Source: Thozetella sp. PMI_491
Lineage: Eukaryota; Ascomycota; Sordariomycetes; Chaetosphaeriales; Chaetosphaeriaceae
Length of the DNA: 64,000 nucleotides
Direction of reading: 5' to 3'
Assembly: GCA_021432635.1 (NCBI GenBank)
Contig: MU270020.1
Location: 633,924 to 697,923, forward strand
Below, one piece after another: positions 1-13,900 of the stretch. The stretch's first letter is position 1. Every line of letters starts with the position of its first letter. The notes under the pieces were generated by a model. That model did no database searches. It was not told where the DNA came from and worked only from the letters and a program-made list of their open reading frames with translations. Made by a program: the position numbers and the translations under genes.

Positions 1-1900
1 GTATACATGCGTACTAGAACCGCTTACCAGGCTACAAGGTATATAAACCGAGAAATTCACCTCAGGACCTGAATATATGACATTCTCGGTAGCTAATGTG
101 TTAATCTAGGTTTAAGGTTAGACAGAGACTAGGAAATTGTCGACAACATTGCTCATGTCTAGCAGTAGGCTGGATTTTTTGACCTATAGAACAGACAGAT
201 TGTAGCCGTATTAAACCCCAACCAGTGCACCCTAGGGGGGAGATATACAATTCTTTCGCAACGGGATTCTTCTGGGAGGATTCAAAGGTGTAGATGCAAA
301 GGCGTGGTCATTTCCCCTAGTTCCAAGGACTGAAGAAATTGTTGGAACAACCCCATTTGCCGATTTGTCGGCTTACGTTTTTAGAGAACGACACCAGTCT
401 CACCCTTTATCTATGCTATATATCGTAATTCCCAATTATCTCTCTACCAAGTCTTTCGCAATTGTTAAAAGAACTTGGACCGCTAGCGTCAACTCTGCTG
501 GCTATGTCTCAAAAGATACAAGAGACTTCTTAACTATATTCACAGCCCATCTACTCAGGTTAAGCTTGACTAGAGTGCTATCTTAAGCGTCAACCTGACT
601 TTCCCGCAAGAGAAGCCTAGCTTCGTCACTCTTGGTACTCCAATGGGAGAGGGTGTGGCCATGGGAGATGGTGGTGACCTGGGGCTCCAAGTAGTACGTT
701 GGGACTGTTCTGAGATAGACTTATATTAAACTTCACTTGATCGTCGTAGCATTGTAAGCAAAATATTCAGACTTGCTAGGCAGGATAGACATTAGGCTTT
801 ACTTATAACACAATATCTTCTCCAAGGTAGCATAATATGGCTTGACATAAATATGATTGCCTAGGATCTGACTCAACGGGCAGTTCCCTTAACGTTTCTA
901 GGCCCATCGTGGTCTTTGCGAATGTTGCCCCTCTCACTGAATGGTACGATTTGCTTGAGAGAGACCATGAAGCTCGCATTAAAGTTGATTAGTCCAAGAA
1001 CTGGACACTAGCCCACGAGTTCCCCAGGGAACAGCAATAGTGATAGATATCAGCTAACCACTAGTGGTCTGCTTGGGTCAACATTACTTCAGCAAATAAT
1101 TCCCTATCAGAGCCCAGCAAAGAAAATTTTGCATGGTGTACCTTAATAAATATTATTATCGACCAATGAATACTTTTCATCTGAACTTATACCGCTTTTG
1201 ACTCCAGTCAGTTCCCGAATGCCAGGAAGGAAACAGGCGTGGACTGGCGCGAGTCCAGATCAAACTCCAATATCTGCCCAAACCTAACGAGTCTGGTCTC
1301 TTTCTCTTACCTAAAACTCTTCTTCTTCAAAGAGCAACAATATACTGCTTCTCATCCGACCCACTGAGTGATGAGTGCGGAAAAGCGTTTAACAGACGGA
1401 AGGGCTTCTACACCCACATAATCGGCCAAGGGCCGACGCTTCAGCCATTACCATCTTCATTCACAAAGATGAGCAAGATACTACAAATTTAGACCGAATG
1501 TTGAGTTTTGAATTAAACGCAGGTAAGCAGCCTATGTCTGCAATGATGTGTCATACCTTAGTACACTTCAAAGAAGATGTCTTGAAGAGGGTATATCATT
1601 TCTACATCGTATGTCATCCTAGTTTTCCAAGCCTATCCGACCGTGTGAAAATGTAGTATCACTATCATAGAGAGCGGAAGACATGCCCCAACACGTTTCT
1701 ATGAAGTTGCCCCACCCCGCGTTGATCTATCCCGGAGATGTAAAGAAGTGTTCCAGGGCAAGAACATTAGCCAGCCGTCACATGTTCCGGGGCAGTGAGC
1801 ACGCCAAGGCTGCCTGAGATGCCCTCCTCACAGATCGCCAGTCAGAGATAGAGCATATAATGTTCCGATGTGCTCACGCTTGAAATTTTTGGTATGCTAT
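1..1900. other. AT-richer, gene-free left edge
   Basis: This stretch is clearly AT-richer than the next 16 kb, stop codons are dense in all frames, and no reading frame resembles a known protein. TA dinucleotides look frequent and CpG scarce, as in sequence eroded by repeat-induced point mutation (RIP). I read it as the edge of an eroded repeat or a subgenic isochore. The only coding echo is the possible zinc-knuckle relic at 1811-1880. Confidence 0.5.
1811..1880 (+). pseudogene. possible LINE C-terminal zinc-knuckle relic
   Basis: One frame gives CLRCP (1811-1825); a second frame gives SEIEHIMFRCAH (1842-1877). Together they resemble the CxxC...(E)xIEHxxFxC knuckle at the C-terminus of Tad1/jockey-like non-LTR retrotransposons. 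The two halves are out of frame and stops lie on both sides, so anything here is dead. The match is short and made by eye. No reverse transcriptase motif could be read upstream, so the origin is tentative. Confidence 0.25.
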
Positions 1901-4900
1901 CTTGATTTGTCCAGGAAGTGCACCTTTCACCGGCCGATCGCTCTCTCTACCTGGTAGCTACTGCCGAGATCTCCACGGCCTCGCCTCCTTCGTCATTCCT
2001 GCACGGCAAGAACCCTGCCGATCAGAGAGAGGCTTGCCGGATCGAGATTGTAATGAACTCTCATGCTGTAATGTAGCTTTCATGCAACTTGTCAGCACTC
2101 TCGAGCGAGAATCAAGCTCTTCTCGAGGGAGTGATATCACAGAGCAGCTGCCTCTTGACGCCCCCCGAACCTGTTCTGGGGTCGATCGACACGCGATTCG
2201 CTGGCGAAATTGATAGCTCGAAAAGACCCTCGAAAACACGAAGACCCTGATCGCCCGTCGTGGCGCTGCTTCGGGCAACTGCCCGTTTCATTGGCAGTGG
2301 TGGTGGTGTGTAGCATGTGGCCACCACCACCTTTGCCGACAGTCGGGCGAGGGGGCGCACTTAGCCACCTTGGCGTGGCACTATGTTGGGGTTTTTGCCA
2401 CAACACCATGCTGGGGGTGCAGCGTACACGTCCATCTCCAAGAGTGTGCCCAGCCGTGGTTGTCTATTTGTTCTTGCTGCACTAACGCGCAGGAGCTGCA
2501 CTTTCCTACGCATCCTTCCATGCAAACTACCCCGGCCCTCGACACTGATCCTATATATGGCGCTTGCGCGCCCCAGATGTTGTAGAGACCCAGAGGTTCC
2601 CAAAAGAGCGGTAAGCACGTCGTCTCCGAGGCCGGCTAGCGGGCTCAGCGACTACTGCGCACCATACGGAGCGGACAGCACGGACATCTGCGGTCCCGGG
2701 CTAGTGTCCCGGGCTAGGGAGGCACGCGGGAGCTCAGCGTGTTAGCTACAGTCCGGCGCGATAGGCAATGCCGTGCCGTGTGTCGATCGGGAACTGATAT
2801 GGAGAGCTCCTAGTGCTGCAGTTAATTCCGGGGAGCTGTATCATAGATACGTAGATAGATAGCTGCTCAAAAACGATGGACGCAAAAATTAGTAATGGGG
2901 TCTCGCACACCCCGGCCGCACGCCCTTTCATCGAGAGGAGGTGAGAATAACATTCGATAGTTCGGCATCTTCATCTAGGGCTCTCGCCGAGGGCGCCTCC
3001 TGCTCCTCGGACCCGGCAACGGACGGCAATGAGCATCCGACCGCCACCCCTCATCGATGCTGCAATTGCCTGCGAAGCTCTCTTGAACGAGAAAAGCCGA
3101 ACGAGATTTGCCTGTCGAAGCGCTCCGGCCGCCGTGCTATGAATGCAGCCGGTATGCGAAGTCAAAGGCCGACAGCGAACAGGCTCCGTCATGTATGGCT
3201 CATCATGCAGTTCCGAGGCCATCCGGCCAAAAGCGAAGCAAAGTTAAAGCGAAGCACAGCTAGAAGCGGTTACACCCCCTTAGATACTGCCAGACCGAGC
3301 CTCCGTCGGCGGGCACCATCCCAACCGAACGGCTGGTGACACGAGCTGGGTTGGGGTGTCCGCATCAGCCGGCGAAGGTTCAAGATCGCGGCACTAGCCA
3401 TAGACCACAGCGCCTGAGTGGACGACGGCGATTGCCCTCGAAACAGTGCAGGGTGGCACCGAGACGACCTGCCGGGCCTGTGCCTGCTCTGGCAGTGTGC
3501 CGACGCAAATAGATGCATCTCTTGCTGTCGTGGCCAGGAGAGGGCTAGCGCCTGGCCGCAGGGACTGGGACGAGCTCCTTTGGCAATTACTCTACATACA
3601 ACGCTGTGAACTTTCTTTCCTCTCGGCTCTGCTTCACCGGTCCCTCCCTCAGCGCAGAGCTCTCGGCGCCTGGTCGCTCGATTGGACGACGAGTTGCATT
3701 GCACCCCGGCGGCCGCATGCTGCGCGCTGCACGGCCTGCTGTAGCGTGTATGCAGCAATATGTATGCGGTGGGCCCAGCGGCCGGCCTTCTAGGCCTGCA
3801 GGCTCGCCGAAGAGCGAGGCATATTGGCCTGTCGTTCGTCTTCTGCCTCTGGTTTGGCGTTATCAGTCGGAGCTTTTGCATGTGAAGCACTGCACTAAAG
3901 CAGATTGCTACCCCCCCTCTCGAGCCGACCGCCAACCGTGTGCCCTTGATAACAGGCAGTGTCGCTGAAAATCTGCAACGGCGGCATGCACAGCAGGATG
4001 TGTGTGCGGTTTTGCCGCCTGATTGTTTCTTTTCTGGCAAATAACAATAAATAATATTATTGCAAGCTATGGAAGGAGGCGGTAGAGGGCGTGCGAGATA
4101 TTTTTGACCGTCCGCGATGTACCGTCGTGCCGGCGAAGGCAAGACAAGGCGAGATGCAAAGCTAATTGCTACCCCATCTCCAAAGCCCACAGGATGAGTT
4201 CGGCCGGAGAGGAGCTCTCAACGGCCCACCCTGTGCGCCGCAGATGGCAGCTCCTACGGCGCTGGGGACCCCGACCGTACGATGGGGCGTGGATGCGGTC
4301 TAGTGACCTGCTTGCCGGTCGGTCCGTCGCCGTGCTAGATTGTGTTGGGTATCGTCCGGATTGGCAATGTCAATAGACGGTGCCTGCCGCAAATCCACCG
4401 GACCCGACGGCACGTCTCCGCAAGGCAGATCACACAACTGATCACCCCCCCGGCCGGTGGCCCCATTGCCATGGCGGGGAAGCTGGGAAGGGGCTAGAGC
4501 AGCAAGAGCGCAAGGCCGCGAGGCTCTTCTCCGCAATGCTAGCCAGGGAAGATGCATACCATCCCAGCCTCCCCTCAATGATGGTGGTGGTGGTGGTGGT
4601 GGTGGTGGCGGCGGAGGCAGGACGACGAGCACAGCAAGCAGGACGAGGCAGGCAAACGTGCATGTTTGGAAGGTGAAAGGGGATGTGAGAGCCCTCCGGG
4701 GGTGTCTCTATCTCACGCAGTCACGCCACTTGACGCACGCTGTGGGTGGGTGTTACAGACTCGCCTGGACTGGCGGCGATGCAGCCAGCTTCAAACGGCT
4801 GAACAACAACGGCGGCCAAGGGGCGCCAGGAAGCAGGTGGTTGGTTCGTCCAAGCAGCTGCTGTGCGAGGTCGAAGGCCATTTGGCAGGACGGAGGAGGG

Positions 4901-7900
4901 TGGGAGCGGGACAACGGGGTCCGGCGGGCGACTACGGGAACTGCTCGCGGAACTGCCCACGGCGGGCGGACTTTTGCTTACTTCTGCGATATGTAATCCT
5001 CAGACCGAGAGCGACGAGATGCCTAAACTGCGGCCCTCCCCTCTCTTGCCGAAGGGTGTTGTGGGCAATGGTTGCCATCGTCAAAGCAGTGAGACGTTCG
5101 CCCGGCGCCCTGACGGAGGGGTGGGAGGGGCGTGGCGTTCTGGGCGGCGGGCAATAAGAGCGAGAATTCAAGCAGCAGGGGGATTTTTTTTTTCTCTAGT
5201 TCATTTTCAATTTCGTGTTGGCCTGCATGCCTACGCAAATTGTTGAGATAGTCGCCACGCCGCAACTCGCAGCCGCCAGCGCCCTGTGTTGCATCCGAGG
5301 AGGAGCCAAGAGGAGGCATGTTAGGAAAAGCTCTGGAGATTGCAGTACTAGCGGCGCCTAACTCCTCTCGCCAGTCTGCCCGCCGCTTGGCCAACCCCCC
5401 CTTTCTCCCCCCTCACGGGGTTGGCGCTCACGTTGGCGCCGCCGGCCAATGCCCCTTATCTCTTCCACCTCAAACTCCCTAGAGAGAGGAACAAAAACAA
5501 ACTGGCTGGGTTACAGTCCGCTAAGACTCTAACCCCTCTCCCCCCCGCAATTCCAGTCATGGAGCTCTGGGGAATGGCATCACTCAGGTGGTGGACACCG
5601 TGCAGCTTGCCCCCCCCTTTTTTTCCCTTCACTAACCGGCGGCTGCGACCGGGCGGCGGTCTATGCGTTAGTGGAAAGGTTATCAGCCGGGTCAGGGGCA
5701 TACTAGGCGGCTGAGACTATTGTCAAAGAGGGGTAGCGCTCAGGAGCTAAGAGCAACGCGTAGGCCAGCCACGAGGTGCACGTCGCCGTGAGCAAGACGC
5801 CTCGATGGATCTGTAGGATGAGAGATTTGCATCGAGCTGCTGTGCGTCCTGTTCTCTGGAGTTATTCCGGTTCCCTGTCGCACGCGGCGTAGCGAGCTCC
5901 ACCAAGCCTGCAGGCCGCGAGTCGAAAGGAGGAAGGTCTGGGAGAGAGATCAAAATAAAGGGGGGTGTGTTTTGATGCTCTACCTCCTGAGGTAGACCCA
6001 GTCCGGTTGGGGGTCCGTCCCATCGGTGCAGTACCAGATGTCCCCGGTACTTCCACCTCCATGTCAACCCCGTATCTGCACGGCAGACAGGACCACTTCC
6101 TGGTTATGCCCACGCCATTCCGGAGTCGTAACCCGAGTTCGAAGGGTCCTTGGCCGAGAACCCTGATGCACCGTTTCCCCGCCTTTTTCGATGCACGGAG
6201 GGTCTAGAGGCAGCTTGAAGAAAAAATAGGCTTCATCGATAGATGGCCTCGGTGAGGGGGGAGAATGTGGAGGAGCACGCTGACTTGCATCTTGCGCCGT
6301 GCGGTGAAACATGCCTAAGGGACCGCCACTTTGCGGGGGAGGCCTATCATTCGAGGCGGCCGCCCTCCTCTTGCTCTGGATCTGAGAGCCGGACGCCGGC
6401 GTAGCCACCGAGGGAGCCAGCCCATGAGCGTATCGCTATCGACCTTGCAGGCACGGACGAGGGCCTGGCCATCGTAGACGGCAAGCCGGGTTAACCTGGT
6501 ATGCGTCATGGAGCTGACCTCTCGTCCCCGCTTCTTGTTTTTTGCAGCATGGGAGAATCCCGTGACAATGCACACCACCCATCATCGCCTAGCATCGCTG
6601 AGGCCTTCATGGTGTGGCATCGCGCACGCCAATGCACGTTACCAAGGCCCCCGTTCCCTCCCGTCCTACCCCTCCGGGACGGTGCTGCATACTCGTAAGA
6701 GATGGCAGGAGCGCGTCGCATTCTGAGATGTGACAGAATCGAGTGGCAAGGCATGTGAAGGTGGTCTCCAAGAGGACGAAGCAGGCCAAGCGCGAAGTGA
6801 CACAGATCGACGGGTTGGGGGAGCACCCGTCCGCTGTTTCCGCCCGAAGCTGGAGCACCCGCGGCCGGCCTGGATCTAAGAAGCACTCGCTCCGGAGGCA
6901 GCTAGCTGGCCGTCCCAGGCTGTCTCGCGTACCATGAGCTCCTCATTCCCCCGTCGTCCCCAGTGAGCTCTCGTGCAGATAAGGCACGAAGTATAGCGGA
7001 ACGGGTGGCCGCCGCTGCCATCTTCTCTCAGCAACAGTGCCCCGATAGCCGCCAGATGTCAATATATCCTGCCGGCCTCTTCGGAAACAAACGGAGCCTG
7101 CAAGGACAGCAGGCAAGCCGTTCACCTCCGACACGCATGTGATGTGGTCGGGCAGCACTAGCTTGACCGGCATACCCCCTTCGTCACCTGCTGAGTGTGG
7201 CACGGGAGGTGAATAGACATGCACATGTGTGCTGGCACTTCAGCCTGTACCGCGAGGCGGGACCTAGAGATCTGGTGAAGTCAATATTGCGCAATAAGGG
7301 GGGGGGGGGACGCAAGGGGAGAAAAGGGGGTGGGGAAACACCGGGAGGGTTGACACGGTCTGACTTTGTGCAACCTCGTTCAAAGGCTCAGAGCCAAACT
7401 ACTGGCCGTCTATGGGCGCCAGATGGAACTGGTCACATCCCCTTGGATGTTTTAAACCGAGAGAGAGCGCGATGTTTCCCTCGGCCCACCCCGGTTGCAT
7501 TCAGCTCGGGGAGTTTGTTGATGTCGCAACAAGCACAGGCTCCGACATGGCTCGCTGTCAATCCTGGCGATCTCAAGTGTGATCAGAGTCTAGACCCAAG
7601 TGGTTGTAGGGGCTCTGCAGAGCCGCTCGGCTTTGCTGCACGTATTGGCCGAGTGCAACCGTGGGCGAAGAGGTTTGCGGCTTTTTGGCGCCAAGTTGAA
7701 GAAATTTTCGTAGCTAGAGTCTCATGCTAAAGGGCAACCGTAATGGCAGCCGCTCGGAGCGAGACAGCCTGGGACAAGGCAAAGAGAATCGAGAGAGTTG
7801 GAAAAAAAAAAAAGGAAACTCTACGTTGTTTCACCGCCATTCTCTCTTGGCACCAACACACGTCTTCGATGCCGTCAGGACCGAAGCATATGCCTTGATT

Positions 7901-10900
7901 CTCGGCTGGAGCATTCACGTGAGGGTTGATCACTTGGATCGGATATACGTGGGTACTGGAGAGTAGGATTATCCCTCACTCCTTACGGATCCCAGGCCGA
8001 AGCGTGGGGTGAGCCGGACGGTGAGCGACAGACCGCCCGGCACTGCTTAGCCTCTTGTGAGAGGTGATTGGGCCAAAGCATCGTGAGGAGTGGTGCGTGA
8101 CCTAGCGCCTCTCAGCAAGAAACATCTGGAAGCCCTGCCGCCCGCCTGATCACCTGCCCGCAAGACTCTGCGGCAGTCAGCAACGCGGCAGGCTCGAGGC
8201 TTGCCGTATCGCTTCCAATTGCGTGCAACTTCCGCCGCCCAAGGACCATCGTGGCTGGGGGCGCCCCCGAAAGGCTGCAAAAGTGCGACTAGGGTAGTCG
8301 GTCTGAGACGACGAGCTGACGGGAGGCCGTGGGGTGGGATGGACGGCACGGCACCTTGCCTAGTTTGCTAGTCTTGTTGAGAGAGCATCGTGGAGTGGGG
8401 GGCCCCCGAAGTGGCTACGCTACGGCCTCGAGAGAGAGTGGCATTGAGGCTGGGCCGGCAGGGGTGAGCTTCGAGGGGTGAGCTTTGAGGCCCACGATGC
8501 TGGTACGGAGCTGTAGTGCCAAGCGTGTCCTATCCATGCAGACCGCACACCTCGAGCTCATTTCCGCGGGCCTGAGGGCATCGTGGGCTCTGATGCGGTC
8601 ATCGCATGCATTTGGGACACCCTGGACTGTTTGTGCCGCGCCGCGCGTGTTTCCCCAGGCGTTCGGCCAGTCACCAGGATTGGATATTTCACACCGACGT
8701 CATGCCTACGAAACGCCGCACTCCTTTGGGACGCTGTCAGGGCTCAATTTCAAGGTCAATTTCAAGGCCGAGACAGGCATCAGTATATCACGGGGGCCCG
8801 CGTCTGGCAGACAGGGGACAAGACCAAGGACCTGTTGGAAGATTGTAGGCGTAATAGGCGCAATAGGCTCGCCTCAGTTTTTCGGGGGCCGGGTCTGAGT
8901 GGATGGATGCGAAAGCCGGACGGAATGCGAACTCCCGCTGTGGCGGTGAGGACGCTGGGAATAGTTTCATGTTCCTGGCGATCGCCGCTATTGCCTTGGT
9001 TCCGCTCCCGACATCGAGATTGAGGCGAAACATGCCTACATCCAAGGAAGTGGTTTAATGAGCTACGGCCCGTCGAGCGACGAGCATCGTCTTGGTCGCT
9101 ACCAGAGTGCCAGGGACCCCGGGCTGGCATGGCCTGTTGGGCGGCGCGCTGCGGCGCGCAAATCCACTGTAAATTAGCGGGGATACCAGCGGCTGAACGA
9201 GAGCAACTACCGGCCCGCCAGCGAATCTCGGGTGCTAGGCCAGCTTGGCCAGTCCACTTTCCCACCGTGCTAGCTAGGGCCATTGCTTCTGTGCGAGAAA
9301 AAAAAAATCGTAAAAGGTCGATGGCACACTGAACCACTCGATTCCAGCACCCGCCTGAAACGCGCGTTGACGTCATTGACTGCTCCCAAAACCCATCGTG
9401 GGATTCAATACTAGGCTCCTTCTGGAGAGGGGCTCTTCTGTTCCCGACGACCAGGAGATGCACAACCTCCTTCGGAACGTTGTAGGACCGTTGCCTGTCC
9501 GCATCGACCCCAGGGCAAAAGGCCCGTGGCTGGCCAAGCCCTTGTGGTGTTGAGGGCCACATCCCAGTGGCGACAGGGCTCTACTGCTCGACGTCGAACC
9601 CTATAGGGCAGCAAGCTTGGATGCGGCCCACGGCGCCGGGCGGCACGAGAGTACTTGGAAACAAGGTAGAAAGCTAGATACCATGTCCCCAAACTAAACA
9701 TCAAGGCCCTCTGCTGGTGCGTCCTGTGCATGGGGAGCAGCTCAGACACAAAGCCCCAAAGACAAGACATGGGAGCGGGGGAATGCTAGTTGAAGCGGCA
9801 GAGCTAAAGCGCTGCAACCCTCGACGGCGCGGTGCTGCTTGGATATTTTGCCCCCGCCTCCCGACGGGCAATTGCGTGAGGCCGGCTCGGCCGACAATGT
9901 CTCCTACTAGCAGTGCGTGTCCATAGCGCTGCAGAGGCGGGACGCGTTGCCCTCGCCGCCTCGCGCGTAACATCGCGGTGCCAAGGGGCAGTAGAGCAGC
10001 AGACGCTATAGCCTCCACGCGCGGGAGAAGCGGAGGCTCGCTCGACGGACTTATGGAGTTACTGACAGAGAGGAGGCAGCAGCTCGGTGCGCCGTGCCGC
10101 CTTGGAGCTTTGGTTCAATATCGAAGCAACCTAGGGGCGAACCCAATATGCTGGAGCCTCATTGGGAAGCCCTGGCGTCGATCAGCGGGGAGCCGGAGCA
10201 GTTCCAGCGTTCCACTGAGCGATCCCTGTCGACATCGAACCGTCCTAGCCATGCGGCTGGGTGGGGGGCGAACCACCCGCCCTAACACCAGGCGGGTAGC
10301 ATAGAGGTCGCTCTCTCGGAGGCGGAGGCGCCAGAAGTACCTAGCGTAGACCACCAAGTTGCGATCTCACACCACCATTACGATAATGGAGGGTGGTGCC
10401 GGCCATGGTGTGGCCGCTTGGCTGCCCATCTGCCTGACCGAGTCGGCCAACGGGATGCCGATGCCAACGCCATGGATATCGCGAATTCCCCCAAACAAGT
10501 TTTGAGAATCCCATCCCTCCAAGCTCTGGAGCTCTCGGCCTCCAAGCTCAAACTTGTCGATCAGGATGCTAGAGGAGACCCTGCTTGCCTGCTTTGACGG
10601 GAGTCCCTGCTTATCCCTAGTACCTCTCGAAACTTGCCATCGCGTGCGGCCCGTCGCTGGGTCCGCCTGGAGGTTATCGAGAAAGCTGCTGTCAAGTGTT
10701 GCGGAGCCCTCCCCACCCCCTGCGGCCGACTAAAATAGGCGAGGGGCCAAAAACGGCAGCACGACCACGGCCCCGGAGGTTTTGCTCAGTGAGACTGCAG
10801 AAAGGCTGTCCAATTGCCCAGGGGCTATCGCTGCGGTGCTGCAGGTTGCCGACATGGGCGCGCGCGGCCGACGGCCTGAGGTGACGCTTTCGTCCTTGTC

Positions 10901-13900
10901 GTCCCATGTGGGATGGAACCCGTTCTATTGCCGCAGTCATTGCCCGATGTTCCCCTCTCTAGAAACCCGAAGGACTTTTCCGCTGTAATGTAAAAGAGGG
11001 AAGGGGGGGGAGGTTTGTTGTCGTTGCAGGAGATTGAACGTGGTAGCGACCAATCGTAGCGCTGGGGGCCCGATAAAGCCGCCGCTTCACCCGAGATATA
11101 CCAGTTGCTTTCTAATCCTAGGGGAGAGGGGAAGGCCCCCCGTGGGAGTGTATGCAAGACATCAAGCGGTGGAAGCATGGGGCAGGCAACGCACGTCGCC
11201 CGTCATTTCTCGTCACTCATCCTCGCTTCTCTGGTGCTTCAGTCCCGCTTAAGCTGTTGCGGTGGGCCGACCCGGTCAAACCCAGTGCAACGATACGGGA
11301 ACCAGATGACTTGTCTGCTGACCACTTCCTGTGCTGTAAAGCCGCATGGCGGCCGGGATCGACATGATATGGGAGCTCCGGGTCCGTCGGTAGATGGCTT
11401 GCGTTTGGATGGTCGCATCTGAAGCTCTGCCCTTTCCCTCGCTGTGAGAAAAGGGTATATGTGTGCATGTATTAAGCTCGCGAACTCTTGCCCCACTCTG
11501 GCAGCTCTAGCCACATGACGACAGCGGGGAGGGGGTGAGGGGGCGTGAAAGCACTGCAGCCACAGGTGGCCGTGCAGCCCGCTGAAGATTGCCTCCCGGA
11601 CCTGCGATTGGCCAATGGCTTTGGATGAGAGGGAAAGAGGAAAGAGGCGCTCGGACGGCGGCAGGCAAGGCATGCCCCTCTTCTCCAAAACATCCACGCC
11701 TTTGTTCATGCAGCATCGTGAGACCAGAGGCGTCAGCACGAAGGACGTCGCAGTCACCTGATGTGAGCCTCCAAAATGATATGCATTCGCTGCACGTCAA
11801 ATCAAGGGCCTCCTATCCGCTCCACGTAGACGGACAACGCGGGCGCCCTGATCACGCTCGAAAGTCTCCTGCAGGGAAATGCGCTCGGCAGCTCGCGGAA
11901 CGATTGGCACAACAGATCTTCATATCCAAACGACTAAGGATCGCGCACTGGGCGGTGGTAAGAGGTAAGCTTCTGATTCCGGATTGGGCGATGCGGGATG
12001 TGGAGCAGGGGAGCGCCGGCGGGTGCATCAAGCCGATTTTTTTTTAAACAAAAAAAACCTTCGACTTCGATGTCGATCCCTTGGCCCAGACCGGCCGCTC
12101 GATTACGAAAGATGCTGCGCTCCATGCACCGCCAGCCCCTCGCACCCACATCTCCGCATTTGGGTAGGGGCAGTAGTAGTTCGGACGGCCGGCCAAAAGC
12201 TGGAGAAGATCCAACGCCCAAGAGGGCAGAACCCTGCTCGTAAAACATTCTTGAGGCATTGGGCGCAGAAGGGGCAAGTCCATAGCAAAATGCATAGCAA
12301 CGATGTGCGGGCGCGCCGACGAATCACGATCGCGGGAGACATCATGGCTGGGCCGAAGTCGACCGCAAGAAGCAGGCGGGTCCCCCGATTGCGGCTGGTG
12401 GGTGGCGTTGTGCCTGTCACACCGCAACAAGCATGCACTCCATCACATCTGATGGATTTGTACGGTGCCTTGCTTTCTCCCTGTGGCCCGTCGCTGAGCC
12501 CTTGGCCGGCCAGTCGAACAGGGCAGGAGGCAGGCGTGTCGATCCTATACGGTGTGGTAGGCTAAGCAGGCAATCTGCCCGCGCCGACTTCGGGCACGCA
12601 AGCACGCCCAGCACTGAATATCTGGGCTGCACTGCGCCTGGCACTCCTGCACCTCGCTCCTTCGACCGCACGTCCAGAGCCGGCCACCGACGGGGCCAAG
12701 AGAGTTGCCTGTGTAATCTGGACCTCGCAAGTGCTAGAGCCCGGCCTGAGACGTGGGGAGGGGGATGGCATGCGGACGACTTCTCGACCGGTCCAAATTA
12801 CTCGAAAACAAGGTTTTTGGGTAAACACGCCGAGTCGGTCGGTTGCGGCGGCGCTGAGGCTTGTCTCTAAGATGGATGGCTACCCGCCCGCGTGGGCAAA
12901 TGCATGTCTCAGAGATATTTTTGCTGAAAAGCCCCGTTGCGCCTCCCCGCCAACGGCGTTGCAGGGTGTCTGAAGGCATAAAGCCGAGAAAAAGCACGCA
13001 AATGAAGGGCGGTAAGGGCGCTCAAGAACCGATAGGCGGCGGGGGATGATTGCCCAGAATGATTTGTCGCGGCCCGGGCACGCAGGCTCGCTCGCATCTG
13101 GCATCTTCTGTCTCTCCCTGCAAGCGAGGCCGGTCGCCATGCGAGGTGCCGACAGGGAATCTGAAGCCACAGAGCATCGTGCAAGGTCGGGTGCAGCCGA
13201 GAGCGATAAGGACCGTCGAACCTCTTTGTCATGGCTTGTGCAGCAGGCTGGAGATAAGTGAATTGATAGATATCAAAATAAGCTCATCATATATTTCCCG
13301 ATCGCCACCAGACGAAGCCGGTGCATATCGTGAACCCACTCTCGTCCCGCCCGTCGTGGGGTCGCATCCGCGGGATAGGTACCCGGGGACCGCCGGCAGT
13401 CGACATCGTGAGGTGCCGATCGAGCGGACACGTGCGATGCCGCGAATGCACAATTCAAGAATCCCATGCCACCCGGCTGCCCTGCTCCCACGGATAGCCA
13501 AGGAGACCGGAACGCCGGGCGCAGTGCATATCTAGGGGTCCTTGAATGACGAGAATTCCCTACAGTAGCTGATTGCAGCATGTTGACGGCTCTTGATTGA
13601 GTTTGGCTGGGGTTGCGGCGGGAGAGAGAACCAAAAAAATACGCAGGCAACGTTTCCCGTCGGACTTGCTCTCGGGCACTTACAGCACCGAACACGACCG
13701 CGCAGCGCGACGCTGGAGCGCAGCCTTGGGGCCGCACAACACTCTAGAGAGCGCAGCAGCTTGGGTTATCCCAGCAAACGCCGCCAAGAAGGTCGAAGTA
13801 CAAAAACTGGTGCCATCCAGCGCTCGTAGATGCTCACGCCACCGGTTCCAAGCCCGCGAAGGTCAGCCGAGGACGGGAGGGGCAATGGCGCATTTTCGAC

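Noticed and set aside
3270-4190. 306-codon minus-strand open frame
   Set aside because: The translation is a mix of Arg, Cys, Pro and Ser without any domain. Equally long frames overlap it on the other strand, as expected for GC-rich non-coding DNA.
8780-9562. 260-codon minus-strand open frame
   Set aside because: No domain, no splice partners and scrambled composition. It overlaps the CATCGTG-rich non-coding stretch.
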